DNA of 64,000 nt from Mycobacterium sp. E2733 (lineage in GTDB: Bacteria > Actinomycetota > Actinomycetes > Mycobacteriales > Mycobacteriaceae): the NCBI RefSeq assembly GCF_001667585.1, contig NZ_LZJZ01000083.1:1-64000 (forward strand), read 5' to 3'. This document shows, in pieces, positions 1 to 8,660 of the stretch. The notes beneath the pieces were generated by a model that worked only from the letters and a program-made list of their open reading frames with translations, did not search any database and was not told the DNA's origin. Position 1 is the stretch's first letter, and each line of letters begins with the position of its first letter. Made by a program: the position numbers and the translations under genes.

Positions 1-774
1 CACCAGGTAATAGCCGAACTGCTGGAAATCCTCCAGCAGTTCCAGGGCTCGAACCACCCAGAAGATCGGTTCCCCCGCATTGGTGTACGCGTCGTAGGGC
101 AGTCCGTTGACGGTGCCCTGAGCGGGGTCCCAGTTGATCCCGAGGTTCCTCAAGATGTTCGCGATGAACTCGTCGAGCGGATTGTCGATCGTGGGGTCGT
201 GTACATCGCCACCCGAGTCATGTCTCGGGGCAACGGATTTCACTATCATCGGTGCCGGGTCTGGCTGCGGCGTCGACGCGACGGCCGCGGTGGAGACCGC
301 TTCGTAGGTGGTCATCGTGCCCGCCGCCTGCACCCACATCCGCGCGTAATCCGCCTCGTTGAGCGCGATCGGAACCGTGTTGATGCCAAGAAAGTTCGTC
401 GCCACCAACGCTCCGTGCACGGCATGGTTGGTGGCGAGTTCGGACAGCGTCGGCATGGCCGCCAGCGCCGCGGTGTAGGCGACAGCGGCGGTCTCGTGTT
501 GAGCGGCCGCGGTAGCGCTGTGCGCGCTGGCCCGCGTCAGCCACGCGAGGTACGGCGCGTGGGCGGCCACGTACGACTCCGCGCTCGGCCCCTCCCATGA
601 GCCCGCCTGCGCCGCGGCCAAGACACTGCTGAGTTGTGCTGCGGCCCAGGCGTACTCGGTGCTCAATTCGGCCCATGCCTCCGCCGCCGCAAGCAGCGAG
701 GCCGGACCGGGGCCGCTACTGAGCAACGCGGAGTGCACCTCCGGCGGCGAGGCCATCCAGATTGGCGCCGTCAT
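1..774 (-). CDS. PPE family protein (3' end outside window)
   Basis: The N-terminal 258 residues are visible and the gene runs off the left edge. The protein starts [18 protein letters not shown], with the Pro-Pro-Glu signature at residues 10-12. An alanine-rich helical PPE domain follows, including the [10 protein letters not shown] segment near residue 60. After about residue 185 the sequence becomes family-specific, with a [13 protein letters not shown] stretch. PPE proteins are mycobacterial surface or secreted proteins exported by type VII (ESX) systems, usually with a PE partner; none is visible here. The ATG is preceded at good spacing by a GAGGAG ribosome site. About 50 bp upstream lies an AT-rich Zur-like palindrome, suggesting zinc-responsive expression. 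Family assignment is secure; subfamily and function are not. Confidence 0.93.
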   Translation of the reverse strand, partial: MTAPIWMASPPEVHSALLSSGPGPASLLAAAEAWAELSTEYAWAAAQLSSVLAAAQAGSWEGPSAESYVAAHAPYLAWLTRASAHSATAAAQHETAAVAYTAALAAMPTLSELATNHAVHGALVATNFLGINTVPIALNEADYARMWVQAAGTMTTYEAVSTAAVASTPQPDPAPMIVKSVAPRHDSGGDVHDPTIDNPLDEFIANILRNLGINWDPAQGTVNGLPYDAYTNAGEPIFWVVRALELLEDFQQFGYYLV

Positions 775-820
775 AGGTACTCCTCGGACTGAAGGGTCAC
801 CAGGCAGAGGAGAAGTTTAA

Positions 821-841
821 TGAATATGATTATCGTTATCA
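821..841 (-). promoter_or_regulatory. Candidate Zur (FurB) box upstream of the PPE gene
   Basis: Read on the minus strand this is TGATAACGATAATCATATTCA, two overlapping 15-mers of the TGA-N9-TCA type in an otherwise GC-rich region. It resembles the AT-rich Zur/FurB operator of actinobacteria. It lies about 47 bp upstream of the PPE start codon, where a repressor site would be expected. The match is by eye; other Fur-family regulators are possible. Confidence 0.5.
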
Positions 842-868
842 ACACCCGGGCTCGATGCGCCCCGAGCG

Positions 869-1777
869 CTAGACCAACGGGCGTCCGGTCCTGATCCGGC
901 GGTCGACGTCGGCCAGCAGGACGTTGAAAGGGAACCGTCGGACGAAGCCCGGCAAGCACCGGTTCACCACGGCCAATGTCGCGATGAGGCGGTCGAATCG
1001 CCGTTGCCTGCCGGCGTCCCAGGGCAGCCGCATCTCGTCGCGGAACCGCTGCGGCAGAAAGCCCGTGGTAATCAGCAGGGGAAGCCTGTCGGCGAGGCGC
1101 TGCAGTGATCCGGGCAGCGCAAGCCCCGGAACCCGGGCAGCGGCGATCGGATACAGATAGTCACGGACGGCGTCATCGATGTGGACCTTGGCCAGCGACT
1201 CCTGCCAGTACCGGTCGAACGCCGCCCGGTCCGGCGGCCACATCTCCGGCGGCACCTGCAGCGTGGTGGCCAGGGCCATGCCCTCGCGGTAGTGCCGCTC
1301 GGCCTCCTCCCCGTCCAGCTCGCCGATGAACATGCGGTAGATGTCCACCCCACCCTTGTACAGGCAGGCGCCCACCCACAGCTGCAAGTCGGAGTCGAAC
1401 GCGTTGTACTGCACCGGGCTTTCCGGCGTGGAGTAGACCTGCGCGTGAGCCCGGTTCACCGCGCGGCGGAAGGCGTCCTTCTGGGCGTCACTGCCCTTGG
1501 TCGCCACCGCCAGGTAAGTGAAAGTGGTGCGGGCGCGCTTGACCGGATGCAGGTCCACGCGGCCGCTTTCGACGCGGCTCTCCATGACGCCGTAGCCAAC
1601 GCCGGGACGCGCCAACTGCATGATCACGTTCGCCGGGCCGGCCAACAGCGCGACGCCCATCAACCCCTCGTCGATTCCGAGCGGCCGGCGGTGTCGGCGG
1701 CGTGCCGGGGACCGCCACGGCCCGTCTGCGACGGCGCGCTCGACGTGCCGGACCGGTTCGCGAATTGGAATTGCCAT
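869..1777 (-). CDS. Oxygenase MpaB family protein (DUF2236)
   Basis: The 302-residue protein fits the MpaB/rubber-oxygenase (DUF2236) family: an N-terminal segment with GPANVIMQLARPGVGYGV, then RTTFTYLAVATKG, RAVNRAHAQVYSTP and DLQLWVGACL, the region of the conserved Arg/His residues. Members are proposed haem- or iron-dependent oxygenases, and mycobacteria carry many paralogues of unknown substrate. The length is slightly short of, but close to, the family norm. The ATG lies 80 bp from the divergent TetR-family gene, which makes that regulator its likely controller. The start is plausible but lacks a strong ribosome site. The substrate cannot be told from sequence. Confidence 0.82.
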   Translation of the reverse strand: MAIPIREPVRHVERAVADGPWRSPARRRHRRPLGIDEGLMGVALLAGPANVIMQLARPGVGYGVMESRVESGRVDLHPVKRARTTFTYLAVATKGSDAQKDAFRRAVNRAHAQVYSTPESPVQYNAFDSDLQLWVGACLYKGGVDIYRMFIGELDGEEAERHYREGMALATTLQVPPEMWPPDRAAFDRYWQESLAKVHIDDAVRDYLYPIAAARVPGLALPGSLQRLADRLPLLITTGFLPQRFRDEMRLPWDAGRQRRFDRLIATLAVVNRCLPGFVRRFPFNVLLADVDRRIRTGRPLV

Positions 1778-1857
1778 AGCCAGACTCCCTCGAGCGCGCC
1801 CGCTAATCTGCGAACGATTGTTTCCTGATACTTTCGCGGCTGCGCGTTGGTGTCAAG

Positions 1858-2532
1858 ATGGTTCCTATGAACGAGCCCTCGAGCGCGCGGCCGTACCGCG
1901 GCGTCGAGGCCGCGCAGCGCCTGGCGACCCGCCGCAACCGACTACTCGCCGCCGGCTTGGAGCTGCTCGGCGCCGAGCAGCGGGACATCTCCGGCGTCAC
2001 AGTGCGCGAAGTGTGCCGCCAATCCGGACTGGCCGCCCGATATTTCTACGAAAGTTTCGCCGACAAGGACGAATTCGTCGGCGCGGTTTACGACTGGGCG
2101 GTCGCCGACCTGGCCGCCACCACCCAGGCCGCGGTGGCGGCGGTGCCTCCGGCCGAGCAGACCCGCGCGGGAATCGCCAACATCGTGCGGACCGTCGCCG
2201 GCAACGCCCGCGTCGGACGCCTGCTGTTCAGCACGCAACTCGCCAACCCGGTGATCGCGCGCAAGCGCGCCGAATCCAGCGCAATGTTCGCCATGCTTTC
2301 CGGCCAGCACGCCGGAGCCGCGCTGCGGGTGCCGGCAAACGATCGCATCAAGGCCGCCGCCCACTTCGTGGTCGGCGGCGTCGGGCAAACCATCAGCGCC
2401 TGGCTCGCCGGCGACGTCCGACTCGAACCGGACCAGCTCGTCGATCACCTGGCGGCACTGCTCGACGAGCTTGCCGAGCCGGACCTGTACCGGGTCACGG
2501 AGACGGTGGCGGATCCAGGGCCGGAATCGTGA
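1858..2532 (+). CDS. TetR/AcrR family transcriptional regulator
   Basis: A 224-residue protein with an N-terminal TetR helix-turn-helix at about residues 25-70 (TVREVCRQSGLAARYFYESF), followed by a helical ligand-binding domain. It is transcribed away from the MpaB-type oxygenase gene across an 80-bp gap, the usual arrangement for a local repressor controlling itself and its neighbour. The second Met (position 1867) could be the true start, removing three residues. No perfect palindrome was found in the shared gap. The ligand is unknown. Confidence 0.88.
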   Translation: MVPMNEPSSARPYRGVEAAQRLATRRNRLLAAGLELLGAEQRDISGVTVREVCRQSGLAARYFYESFADKDEFVGAVYDWAVADLAATTQAAVAAVPPAEQTRAGIANIVRTVAGNARVGRLLFSTQLANPVIARKRAESSAMFAMLSGQHAGAALRVPANDRIKAAAHFVVGGVGQTISAWLAGDVRLEPDQLVDHLAALLDELAEPDLYRVTETVADPGPES

Positions 2533-2541
2533 CGCATGGCC

Positions 2542-3882
2542 TCACACCGGGCAAGCGGTGTGCCACCCCGTGGTGGCGGTGAGCGAGAAGTCGCTCAGCG
2601 CCCTCGAAACGTGTTGCCGCAAGCCGATATTTGAGTTGGGACGGCCCGGCTCGTAGGCAAGAAACGAGACGAAGACTCGCCCGTGTAGCCTGCCCGACAG
2701 CAACGCCAACACTCCGTTGGTGCGGTGCATGGTCGCAGTGGTCACGCCCGGGTACAGAGACTTCATGGCGAAGTAGTCGGCGTCCGTGCCGTCCGGCCGG
2801 TTCGCGGCCGGGTCAACCGCACCCAGGTTGGACGACACGACAGCGTTTCCACCGCCGGTGGCCACACTGATCAGCCGGCGGAAGACGCGTTTCGGAATCA
2901 GGGGAACCAACGGCAGCAACGCCCACCGATCGTCGGGCACATCCCGATGGCACACCAGCGCCTCCTTGATCGTGGCGCGGATCCGACGCAGGTCCGTCGG
3001 TGCGGGCGCGGGGTCGATCGTGAGGTCGACATTGGTGACCGCGTTAGCGCGGGTATCGCCCGGGGCCCGCTCGTTGACCGGCATTCCCACGGCCACCGTG
3101 CCGTCGGCGGCGACCCTGCCCACTCGCTGGGCGACGTCAGCCGCCAGCCCGACGAGCAGGGCGCCGCCGGTACCCCCGAGGGCGTTCGCGCGGGCGTCCC
3201 ATTCGTCGGCGTTGATGAAGACGGTGGTGGTCGGGAGGGCGGCGGCTTCGTCGCGTCCGGTGAACCGCCGCTTCTCGGGTGGCGGGGCGGTGTCGCGGTG
3301 GCCGCGACCGGCCATTCGTGCCGCCGCGACGACGGCGCGGCCCATACCCGGTGCGTCCCGGAGGGTTTGGCGCGCATCCTCACGCAGCGCCTGCCACCGC
3401 CGCCGCGACGCGGCGGCCGGCCAGCCGATCGGATCGTCACGTCCGGAAGCCGCGTCCGCCAGCGCCTCGCACAGTCCCACGCCGTCGGTCAGGCAATGGG
3501 TGACCACCAAGCTCACCGCCGCGCCGCCATCGGTGAGCGGGAGCACGGCAAGGTGCCATCCGGGTCCGTGCTCGGCATCGGGCCGCGCATTTGCCTGCTC
3601 GCCACACCAGGCATCGATCTCGTCGCGGGGCCCGGGCGTCGCGACGATCTCTAGTTGCGACTGGATGGTGGGCGCCACCCAGCGATGCCGGCCGAACGGT
3701 AACGGGGAACGCTCGATGCGGCGGCATAGCCGCCCCCGCCCAAGATGGGCGTGGAACCGTTGCAGACCGCCGATGTCGACGGCACGATCGTAGACCCAAA
3801 TACACTGCACCACACTGGTGGTGGCCGTCGCTCGCTCCCCGAGGAAAAGGGTCTGGTCGGCCAGGTCCAGCACATTGCTCAT
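2542..3882 (-). CDS. WS/DGAT-like acyltransferase
   Basis: This 446-residue protein belongs to the wax ester synthase/diacylglycerol acyltransferase superfamily. It carries the CoA-dependent acyltransferase motif HxxxDG as HCLTDG (His129, Asp133), a PVNERAPGDTRANAVTNV segment in mid-protein and a C-terminal WS/DGAT-type region ending GWHTACPV. Such enzymes move an acyl group from acyl-CoA to a hydroxylated acceptor. The start ATG lies 2 bp after the stop of the papA-like gene, so both are one transcription unit, probably acting on the same surface lipid. The last ~90 codons are duplicated in broken form at 5767-6074. The acceptor is unknown, and the protein may not make wax esters or triacylglycerol. 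Confidence 0.82.
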   Translation of the reverse strand: MSNVLDLADQTLFLGERATATTSVVQCIWVYDRAVDIGGLQRFHAHLGRGRLCRRIERSPLPFGRHRWVAPTIQSQLEIVATPGPRDEIDAWCGEQANARPDAEHGPGWHLAVLPLTDGGAAVSLVVTHCLTDGVGLCEALADAASGRDDPIGWPAAASRRRWQALREDARQTLRDAPGMGRAVVAAARMAGRGHRDTAPPPEKRRFTGRDEAAALPTTTVFINADEWDARANALGGTGGALLVGLAADVAQRVGRVAADGTVAVGMPVNERAPGDTRANAVTNVDLTIDPAPAPTDLRRIRATIKEALVCHRDVPDDRWALLPLVPLIPKRVFRRLISVATGGGNAVVSSNLGAVDPAANRPDGTDADYFAMKSLYPGVTTATMHRTNGVLALLSGRLHGRVFVSFLAYEPGRPNSNIGLRQHVSRALSDFSLTATTGWHTACPV

Positions 3883-3884
3883 TC

Positions 3885-5360
3885 CTAGGCCGCCTCGGTG
3901 CCGTCTTCCTCTGGCGCAGAGGCACCCACTCGACTCGAATTCGGCTGATGCGCAACATCATCTGGCTCGAGCGAGGCGCTGGCGGCGACGCGCCCGAACA
4001 CATCGATCAACGTCGTGATGTAGCGGTCCACCGACTCGCGCGCGATCGCGTTATCCGGGAATGAGATCGTCACGGTGGTATTCGCGGCCTGCCGGTTGAT
4101 CCACATATTGATCCCGCCGGCGGACAGGTTGTCACCATAAGTGCCGAAGTTCGTCTGCGTCCAGAGCCCGGCCAGCGGTATCTTCCGAAAATCCAGGAAT
4201 GACAACATCATCGGCAGGCCTGTGGGTGGCTTGATCTGCAGTCCATCTGCTGCCGCCGCCAACTCCAAGACCCGCTCGATCGGCACGTCGGCAAGTTCCC
4301 TGGCCGCGTCGAACGACTTCTGGGCCGCCCGCGCCGCCTCGGGAAAGGTGGTCCCGGCGGTCGGCACCGTGACGGGAACCAGGCTGGCAAACCAACCCAC
4401 CGTCATCGTGTCGACACCCGCTGTCCGGGTGTCCCTGGCCGTGAACCCGTGGTAGGCCGCTCTGCCTGTCAGTTCCTGGTCGGTCAAGGCGGTGCACGCC
4501 AGCACTCCCCCGATGAACCGGGCACCGCCCGCACCGCACACGGCGTCGAAGGACTCGGTGCCGGCGGTGTCCAGCAGCTCGACGGTCAACAAGTTCCCCT
4601 TGCTGCTGGCCCACGTGTCTCCAAGGGGCAGAGGGAAACTCGGCCAGTTGCCATCGGTCTCGCGGGCGAATGCGATCCATTCCTTGATTGCAGGAGACGC
4701 CAGGGTCAAGCGCGCCGCCTTCGCACGCTGTCGCGCGGAGTAGTCCCGGTAACTGCCGACCTCGGGAAGGGCAGCGGACTCGCGTCCCTTCGCCAACTCC
4801 TGATAGGCCAAGTGGATATCGACGAAGATCACGCCGGCCGACAGGCCATCGATGTGGAGATGGTCGACGCTCGCGTAGAACGTGAAATAGTCGGCGTGCT
4901 GGATGATCCCGAAGGTGAAGCAACCCCATTCGAGTGTCCCTGGCGTCGTCGTCAAGACATGTGTACGCACTTGGTCGGCGGCCATGCGTCCGAACTCCGC
5001 CGGAGCGAGCTCGACGGCATCGAGGTCGTCGATCACCCGACGCACGATGACGCCGTTCTCGAATTCGAACCAACTGTGGTAGGTGTCTTGGCGGCGGACG
5101 TGTGCATTGATCGCCGCCGTCATCGCGGGAATGTCGCACGCGCCGGGGATGTCCCACGCCACGATCATCAGTCGGGGTAGCTCCCTGCTCAGGGCCCTAC
5201 CGTGGTAGGCGGCCCAAAGATGCTGGGCCTGCTGATAACTCGGAGCATGATCGCTTCGCGGCGCGGTGCGCGCCGCATCATGCGCGGAGGGGGCGGCCAT
5301 CCACACGGTCACCGGACCGTGTGGCGGTTGCCATTCGTTGATGTTGCCGAGCGAGACCAT
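3885..5360 (-). CDS. PapA-family (polyketide-associated) acyltransferase, condensation domain
   Basis: A 491-residue protein of the condensation-domain superfamily resembling mycobacterial PapA enzymes, which acylate trehalose or related lipids. The catalytic HxxxDG motif reads HLHIDG (His167, Asp171). The opening NEWQPPHGPVTVWMAAPSA is the typical PapA beginning. The start chosen is the internal ATG at 5360, since PapA proteins begin there and a GAGGA ribosome site precedes it. A longer reading would add 30 atypical residues. It forms an operon with the downstream WS/DGAT-like gene (2-bp gap). No polyketide synthase or MmpL gene is in the window, so the lipid product is unknown. Confidence 0.85.
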   Translation of the reverse strand: MVSLGNINEWQPPHGPVTVWMAAPSAHDAARTAPRSDHAPSYQQAQHLWAAYHGRALSRELPRLMIVAWDIPGACDIPAMTAAINAHVRRQDTYHSWFEFENGVIVRRVIDDLDAVELAPAEFGRMAADQVRTHVLTTTPGTLEWGCFTFGIIQHADYFTFYASVDHLHIDGLSAGVIFVDIHLAYQELAKGRESAALPEVGSYRDYSARQRAKAARLTLASPAIKEWIAFARETDGNWPSFPLPLGDTWASSKGNLLTVELLDTAGTESFDAVCGAGGARFIGGVLACTALTDQELTGRAAYHGFTARDTRTAGVDTMTVGWFASLVPVTVPTAGTTFPEAARAAQKSFDAARELADVPIERVLELAAAADGLQIKPPTGLPMMLSFLDFRKIPLAGLWTQTNFGTYGDNLSAGGINMWINRQAANTTVTISFPDNAIARESVDRYITTLIDVFGRVAASASLEPDDVAHQPNSSRVGASAPEEDGTEAA

Positions 5361-5766
5361 TTTCTTAAGTCCTCGTTCTTCCGATGCCGACGTACCTTGC
5401 ACGGCCAGGGAGGCAGAAAGGATTCTCGCGCATGGCTTTTCGCGCAGCACGAATCCCCGCTAGGCTGAAATCTTGCGACGGGCTTCCCGATATCGAGACC
5501 CCCACTTACGGCGTCCCTATGCACCCCCTGTGTCGCCGCTGTGGACGGTAGCGCACGAATGCGATGAAGGCAACAATTGCACGGCCGTGTGATAGACCGC
5601 ACTGGTGCGCGTCGCCGTTCGTGAGGCGGCAGCCGTGTTTGCCCGAGCCGTCGCCGGGTGACGCACAAATATTAGGAAGCCGTTAGACCGATGAGCCGTT
5701 TGCCGAAAAGGGCGTCCGCGCCGAAAAAACTCGCGACAACGTTTACCACCGGCTGGGGCTGTTTCT
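5361..5766. other. Gene-free stretch upstream of the papA-like gene
   Basis: About 400 bp without a convincing coding frame. It must hold the promoter of the papA-like operon on the minus strand, but no clear -10/-35 pair, palindrome or repeat was recognised. Short frames crossing it look like shadows or out-of-frame extensions. Confidence 0.5.
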
Positions 5767-6074
5767 TCATCGACGGACCAGCGGACAGCTGCCGTCGCCG
5801 GACTGTCGCACCGGACAGGCGGTACGCCATCCCATGGTGGCGGTGAGCGAGAGGTCGCTCAGGGCGGCCGAGATGTGTTGCCACAAGTCGACGTTCGAGT
5901 TGGGGCGGCCTAGCTCGTAGGCAAGGAAAGAGATGAACACTCGGCCGTGCGCCCGTCCGGACAACAACGCCAGCGCACCGTTGGTGCGGTACATGGTCGC
6001 GGTGGTCACTCCCGGGTAGACGGTCCTCATGGCGAAGTGATCGGCGTCGGTGCCGTCCGGGCGGTTGACCGCCG
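5767..6074 (-). pseudogene. Truncated copy of the WS/DGAT-like acyltransferase (3' end only)
   Basis: On the minus strand this encodes the last ~90 residues of the acyltransferase at 2542-3882. DPAVNRPDGTDAD, YPGVTTATMYRTNGALALLSGR and GWRTACPV all match the intact gene with scattered substitutions. The reading frame then runs 13 residues past the intact gene's end. Homology stops abruptly near 6074 at a TAACCTCCTTT sequence, which on the minus strand is a ribosome-site-like AAAGGAGGTTA with no start codon after it. The first ~350 codons are missing. It looks like the residue of a duplication or of a deletion between two tandem acyltransferase genes. An 87-residue product from the internal ATG at 6030 is possible but would lack the active site. 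Confidence 0.85.
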
Positions 6075-6156
6075 GGTCGGTAACCTCCTTTGACTTCAGC
6101 GGGCGGCCTTACGGGGCCGCCGCTCTGCACCGGCGCCAAGCCAAATAGCCGCCGCC

Positions 6157-6705
6157 TCAGGGGAACAGCGGCAGCTGCCACAGCCGCATGCCGGGATCCA
6201 GCAACCACAACCGCATCATCGTGAGCCGCATCAGCCGTTGCGCGCTGAAGATCAGGAACACCGCCAGCGGCACCTCGATCAGCAGCGCTGTGGTCACCGA
6301 CAGCCAGACGTCCTTGGGCCCGGCCGTCATCAGGTCGAACCAGGCGTCGCAGATCAGCAACACCCCGGTGGTGAACGCGGCCGGCACCAGCAGCTGGCGG
6401 CGCAGATACCCGAGCACCGCCGTCGCGAGCATAAATCCGACCAAGAGAATGTCGAAGCCCACCCACGTCACGGGCCAGTTGTGGGCAACATAGTTCTCCG
6501 GCAACGTGACCGCCAGATACCCCAGCCAGGGAACCATCGCCATCGAGCCGCCGACCATCAGACTCAATCGGATACGCCGCACCCTCGCCAGCAGCGCCGG
6601 GTCGATCAGGTCGCCCACCGGCTGCTCGAGCCGGGAAATGAGCTGCCGTCGCTGCTGGGGCGTGAGCGCCGCGATCTGCGCGTCGGTCAGGATGCCGTCG
6701 GTCAT
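6157..6705 (-). CDS. Small multi-pass membrane protein
   Basis: A 182-residue protein, MTDGILTDAQIAALT, with a charged N-terminal ~45 residues (PQQRRQLISRLEQP) followed by about four hydrophobic segments (roughly 48-70, 79-100, 108-128 and 138-160). I do not recognise a named family. The start at 6705 is favoured because it overlaps the stop of the VOC-family gene as ATGA, implying translational coupling. A GC-rich hairpin lies downstream at about 6098-6124. It may serve as a membrane partner of the VOC protein, but nothing in the sequence proves this. Confidence 0.72.
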   Translation of the reverse strand: MTDGILTDAQIAALTPQQRRQLISRLEQPVGDLIDPALLARVRRIRLSLMVGGSMAMVPWLGYLAVTLPENYVAHNWPVTWVGFDILLVGFMLATAVLGYLRRQLLVPAAFTTGVLLICDAWFDLMTAGPKDVWLSVTTALLIEVPLAVFLIFSAQRLMRLTMMRLWLLDPGMRLWQLPLFP

Positions 6706-7286
6706 CGGCGACCGGCGACCACCGGAGGTCGGCGGTCTGCCGCGGTCTTGGGCACGGCCTGAGCATCCGTTGCATCGAATTCTTTGACCCAGCATGCGAA
6801 TTCAAGGGTGATGCCATCGGGGTCCTGGAAGTAGAACGACCGCACGTACACCCCGGGATGCACCGTTGCGGACACCTGCATCGGGCTCTCGTCATGGTTG
6901 AGCACCGGGCCGACGCGCACCCCTTTGTCCTTGAGCCGCTGGCGGTAGGCGTCGAATTTCTCGACCGGTACATGGAATGCGAGATGGTTCATGGTGCTCA
7001 CCGCGCTGGTGATGTCGCCGATGCCGGGGATGGCGCCCGGCGACGAGATGCCCGGCACCCGGTCGGGCGCATCGGCGAACCAGAAGAATGCGACGCAGTC
7101 GCCGTTGCCGGCATCGAAGAAGAAGTGCTGGCCCGCACCGCCGGGCAGGTCGAGCGACTTGATCAACGGCATGCCGAGGATGTTGGTGTAGAAGTCCACG
7201 GTGCGAGCCATGTCCGCGCAGACCAGCGCGACGTGGTTGATCCCGCCGAGTTCGAATTCCGTGTTGGTGTTGTGCGGCTTGATCAT
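6702..7286 (-). CDS. VOC family protein (glyoxalase/extradiol dioxygenase fold)
   Basis: A 194-residue protein with two vicinal-oxygen-chelate half domains. The first begins INHVALVCADMARTVDFY with a potential metal His, and the second has MNHLAFHVP and ends with DPDGITLEFA containing the usual Glu ligand. Members bind a divalent metal and act as glyoxalases, dioxygenases or epimerases. Length and position match recalled H37Rv Rv0274. The start MIKPHNTNTEFELGG at 7286 is chosen because a longer frame upstream is composed of antisense-like sequence. The gene diverges from the alpha/beta hydrolase and overlaps the membrane-protein gene by 4 bp. The substrate is unknown. Confidence 0.85.
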   Translation of the reverse strand: MIKPHNTNTEFELGGINHVALVCADMARTVDFYTNILGMPLIKSLDLPGGAGQHFFFDAGNGDCVAFFWFADAPDRVPGISSPGAIPGIGDITSAVSTMNHLAFHVPVEKFDAYRQRLKDKGVRVGPVLNHDESPMQVSATVHPGVYVRSFYFQDPDGITLEFACWVKEFDATDAQAVPKTAADRRPPVVAGRR

Positions 7287-7370
7287 CGCGCGGCTCCCCT
7301 CGGTCCCCGGCTTGAAGTCCTGGCCAAGTTGTAATTCTGAATCTAACATCAGCTGCAGTTTTCTTTCGAG

Positions 7371-8531
7371 ATGTCCAATGCCACCAGGGCCGCTGAAATG
7401 ACTCTTCACACCGCCGCCGCGGGGGTTATCCGCGAGTTCGTCGGCCTGCCGTCGCCCACCGCCGGGCGCGCCGGTGCGGGCGGGCATCCTTGCCAGGGGC
7501 TTTACCACCGCGGGGTGGGCCGCAAGCCCAAGGTTGCCATGATCGCCACCCATTACCAGATCGACTTTTCCGAGCATTACCTCGCCGACTACATGGCCAC
7601 CCGCGGCGTGGGCTTTCTCGGCTGGAACACCAGGTTCCGCGGCTTCGAAAGCAGCTTCCTGCTCGATCACGCGCTGGTCGATATCGGCGTCGGCGTGCGC
7701 TGGCTGCGCGAAGTGCAGGGAGTGGAAACCGTTGTGCTGCTCGGCAACTCGGGCGGTGGCTCGTTGATGGCCGCATATCAGTCGCAGGCCGTGGAGCCGA
7801 ACGTGACCCCGCTGGACGGGATGCGTCCGGCCGCAGGCCTGACCGAGTTGCCGGCCGCCGACGGCTACGTGGCCACCGCCGCCCATCCCGGGCGACCCGA
7901 CGTGTTGACGGCCTGGATGGATGGCGCCGTCGTCGACGAGAACGACCCCGTCGCCACCGATGCCGATCTCGACCTGTTCAACGAACGGAACGGGCCGCCC
8001 TATCCACCGGAGTTCCTCGCCCGTTACCGCCGTGCGCAGGCCGCACGCAACCACGCCATCACCGACTGGGCTGAGCAGGAACTCAAACGCGTTCGCGCGG
8101 CGGGGTTTTCCGACCGTCCGTTCAGCGTCATGCGCACGTGGGCCGATCCCCGCATGGTCGACGCCAGCATCGAGCCGACCAGGCGTCAGCCGAACATGTG
8201 TTATGCCGGAGTTCCGGCCAAGGCGAACCGGTCCGCGCACGGCATCGCCGCAGCCTGCACCCTGCGCAACTGGCTGGGCATGTGGAGCCTGCGGGTGGCG
8301 CAGACCAGGGCCGAACCGCATCTGGCCCGGATCAGCTGCCCCGCCCTGGTGATCAACGCCGAGGCCGATACCGGTGTCTTTCCGTCCGACGCCCAACGGA
8401 TTTTCGTCGCGCTGGGCAGCCCCGACAAGACGCAGGCGTCGATCGACACCGACCACTACTTCACCACCCCGGGCGCTCGCGGAGAGCAGGCCGACGTCAT
8501 CGCCAAGTGGATCGCCAAGCGGTTTCACTGA
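7371..8531 (+). CDS. Alpha/beta hydrolase
   Basis: A 386-residue protein with an alpha/beta-hydrolase core. The nucleophile elbow is GNSGGG with Ser127, the acid probably lies in INAEADTGVF and the base in DTDHYFTTPG. An oxyanion-type segment HYQIDFSEHYL precedes. An inserted lid follows the elbow (about residues 150-270). It matches recalled Rv0272c in size and place. It diverges from the VOC gene and precedes fadE6 by 130 bp, so a role in lipid or ester breakdown is reasonable but inferred. An alternative start is the ATG at 7398; neither has a strong ribosome site. Confidence 0.82.
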   Translation: MSNATRAAEMTLHTAAAGVIREFVGLPSPTAGRAGAGGHPCQGLYHRGVGRKPKVAMIATHYQIDFSEHYLADYMATRGVGFLGWNTRFRGFESSFLLDHALVDIGVGVRWLREVQGVETVVLLGNSGGGSLMAAYQSQAVEPNVTPLDGMRPAAGLTELPAADGYVATAAHPGRPDVLTAWMDGAVVDENDPVATDADLDLFNERNGPPYPPEFLARYRRAQAARNHAITDWAEQELKRVRAAGFSDRPFSVMRTWADPRMVDASIEPTRRQPNMCYAGVPAKANRSAHGIAAACTLRNWLGMWSLRVAQTRAEPHLARISCPALVINAEADTGVFPSDAQRIFVALGSPDKTQASIDTDHYFTTPGARGEQADVIAKWIAKRFH

Positions 8532-8590
8532 AGAGCTCACCGGCGGACACCATTGTGCCGCCGCCGCACCCGGTAACCCCTGTGGTCAAC

Positions 8591-8604
8591 CAACCGACCG
8601 GTTG
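8591..8604. promoter_or_regulatory. Palindrome CAACCG-AC-CGGTTG before fadE6
   Basis: A 6-2-6 perfect inverted repeat 57 bp upstream of the fadE6 start. It is of TetR-operator type and is related to CCAACCGGTTGG in front of fadE5. The regulator is not known. Confidence 0.4.
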
Positions 8605-8660
8605 TTAGTTTGGAAGGCGCCTGGCCAAGGCGGAAACCCTAAAGCATGGGAAGGCGACCA

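Noticed and set aside
1778..1857. TetR operator between the MpaB gene and its TetR neighbour
   Set aside because: Only weak partial repeats such as GAAC-N4-GTTT were seen; not enough to call.
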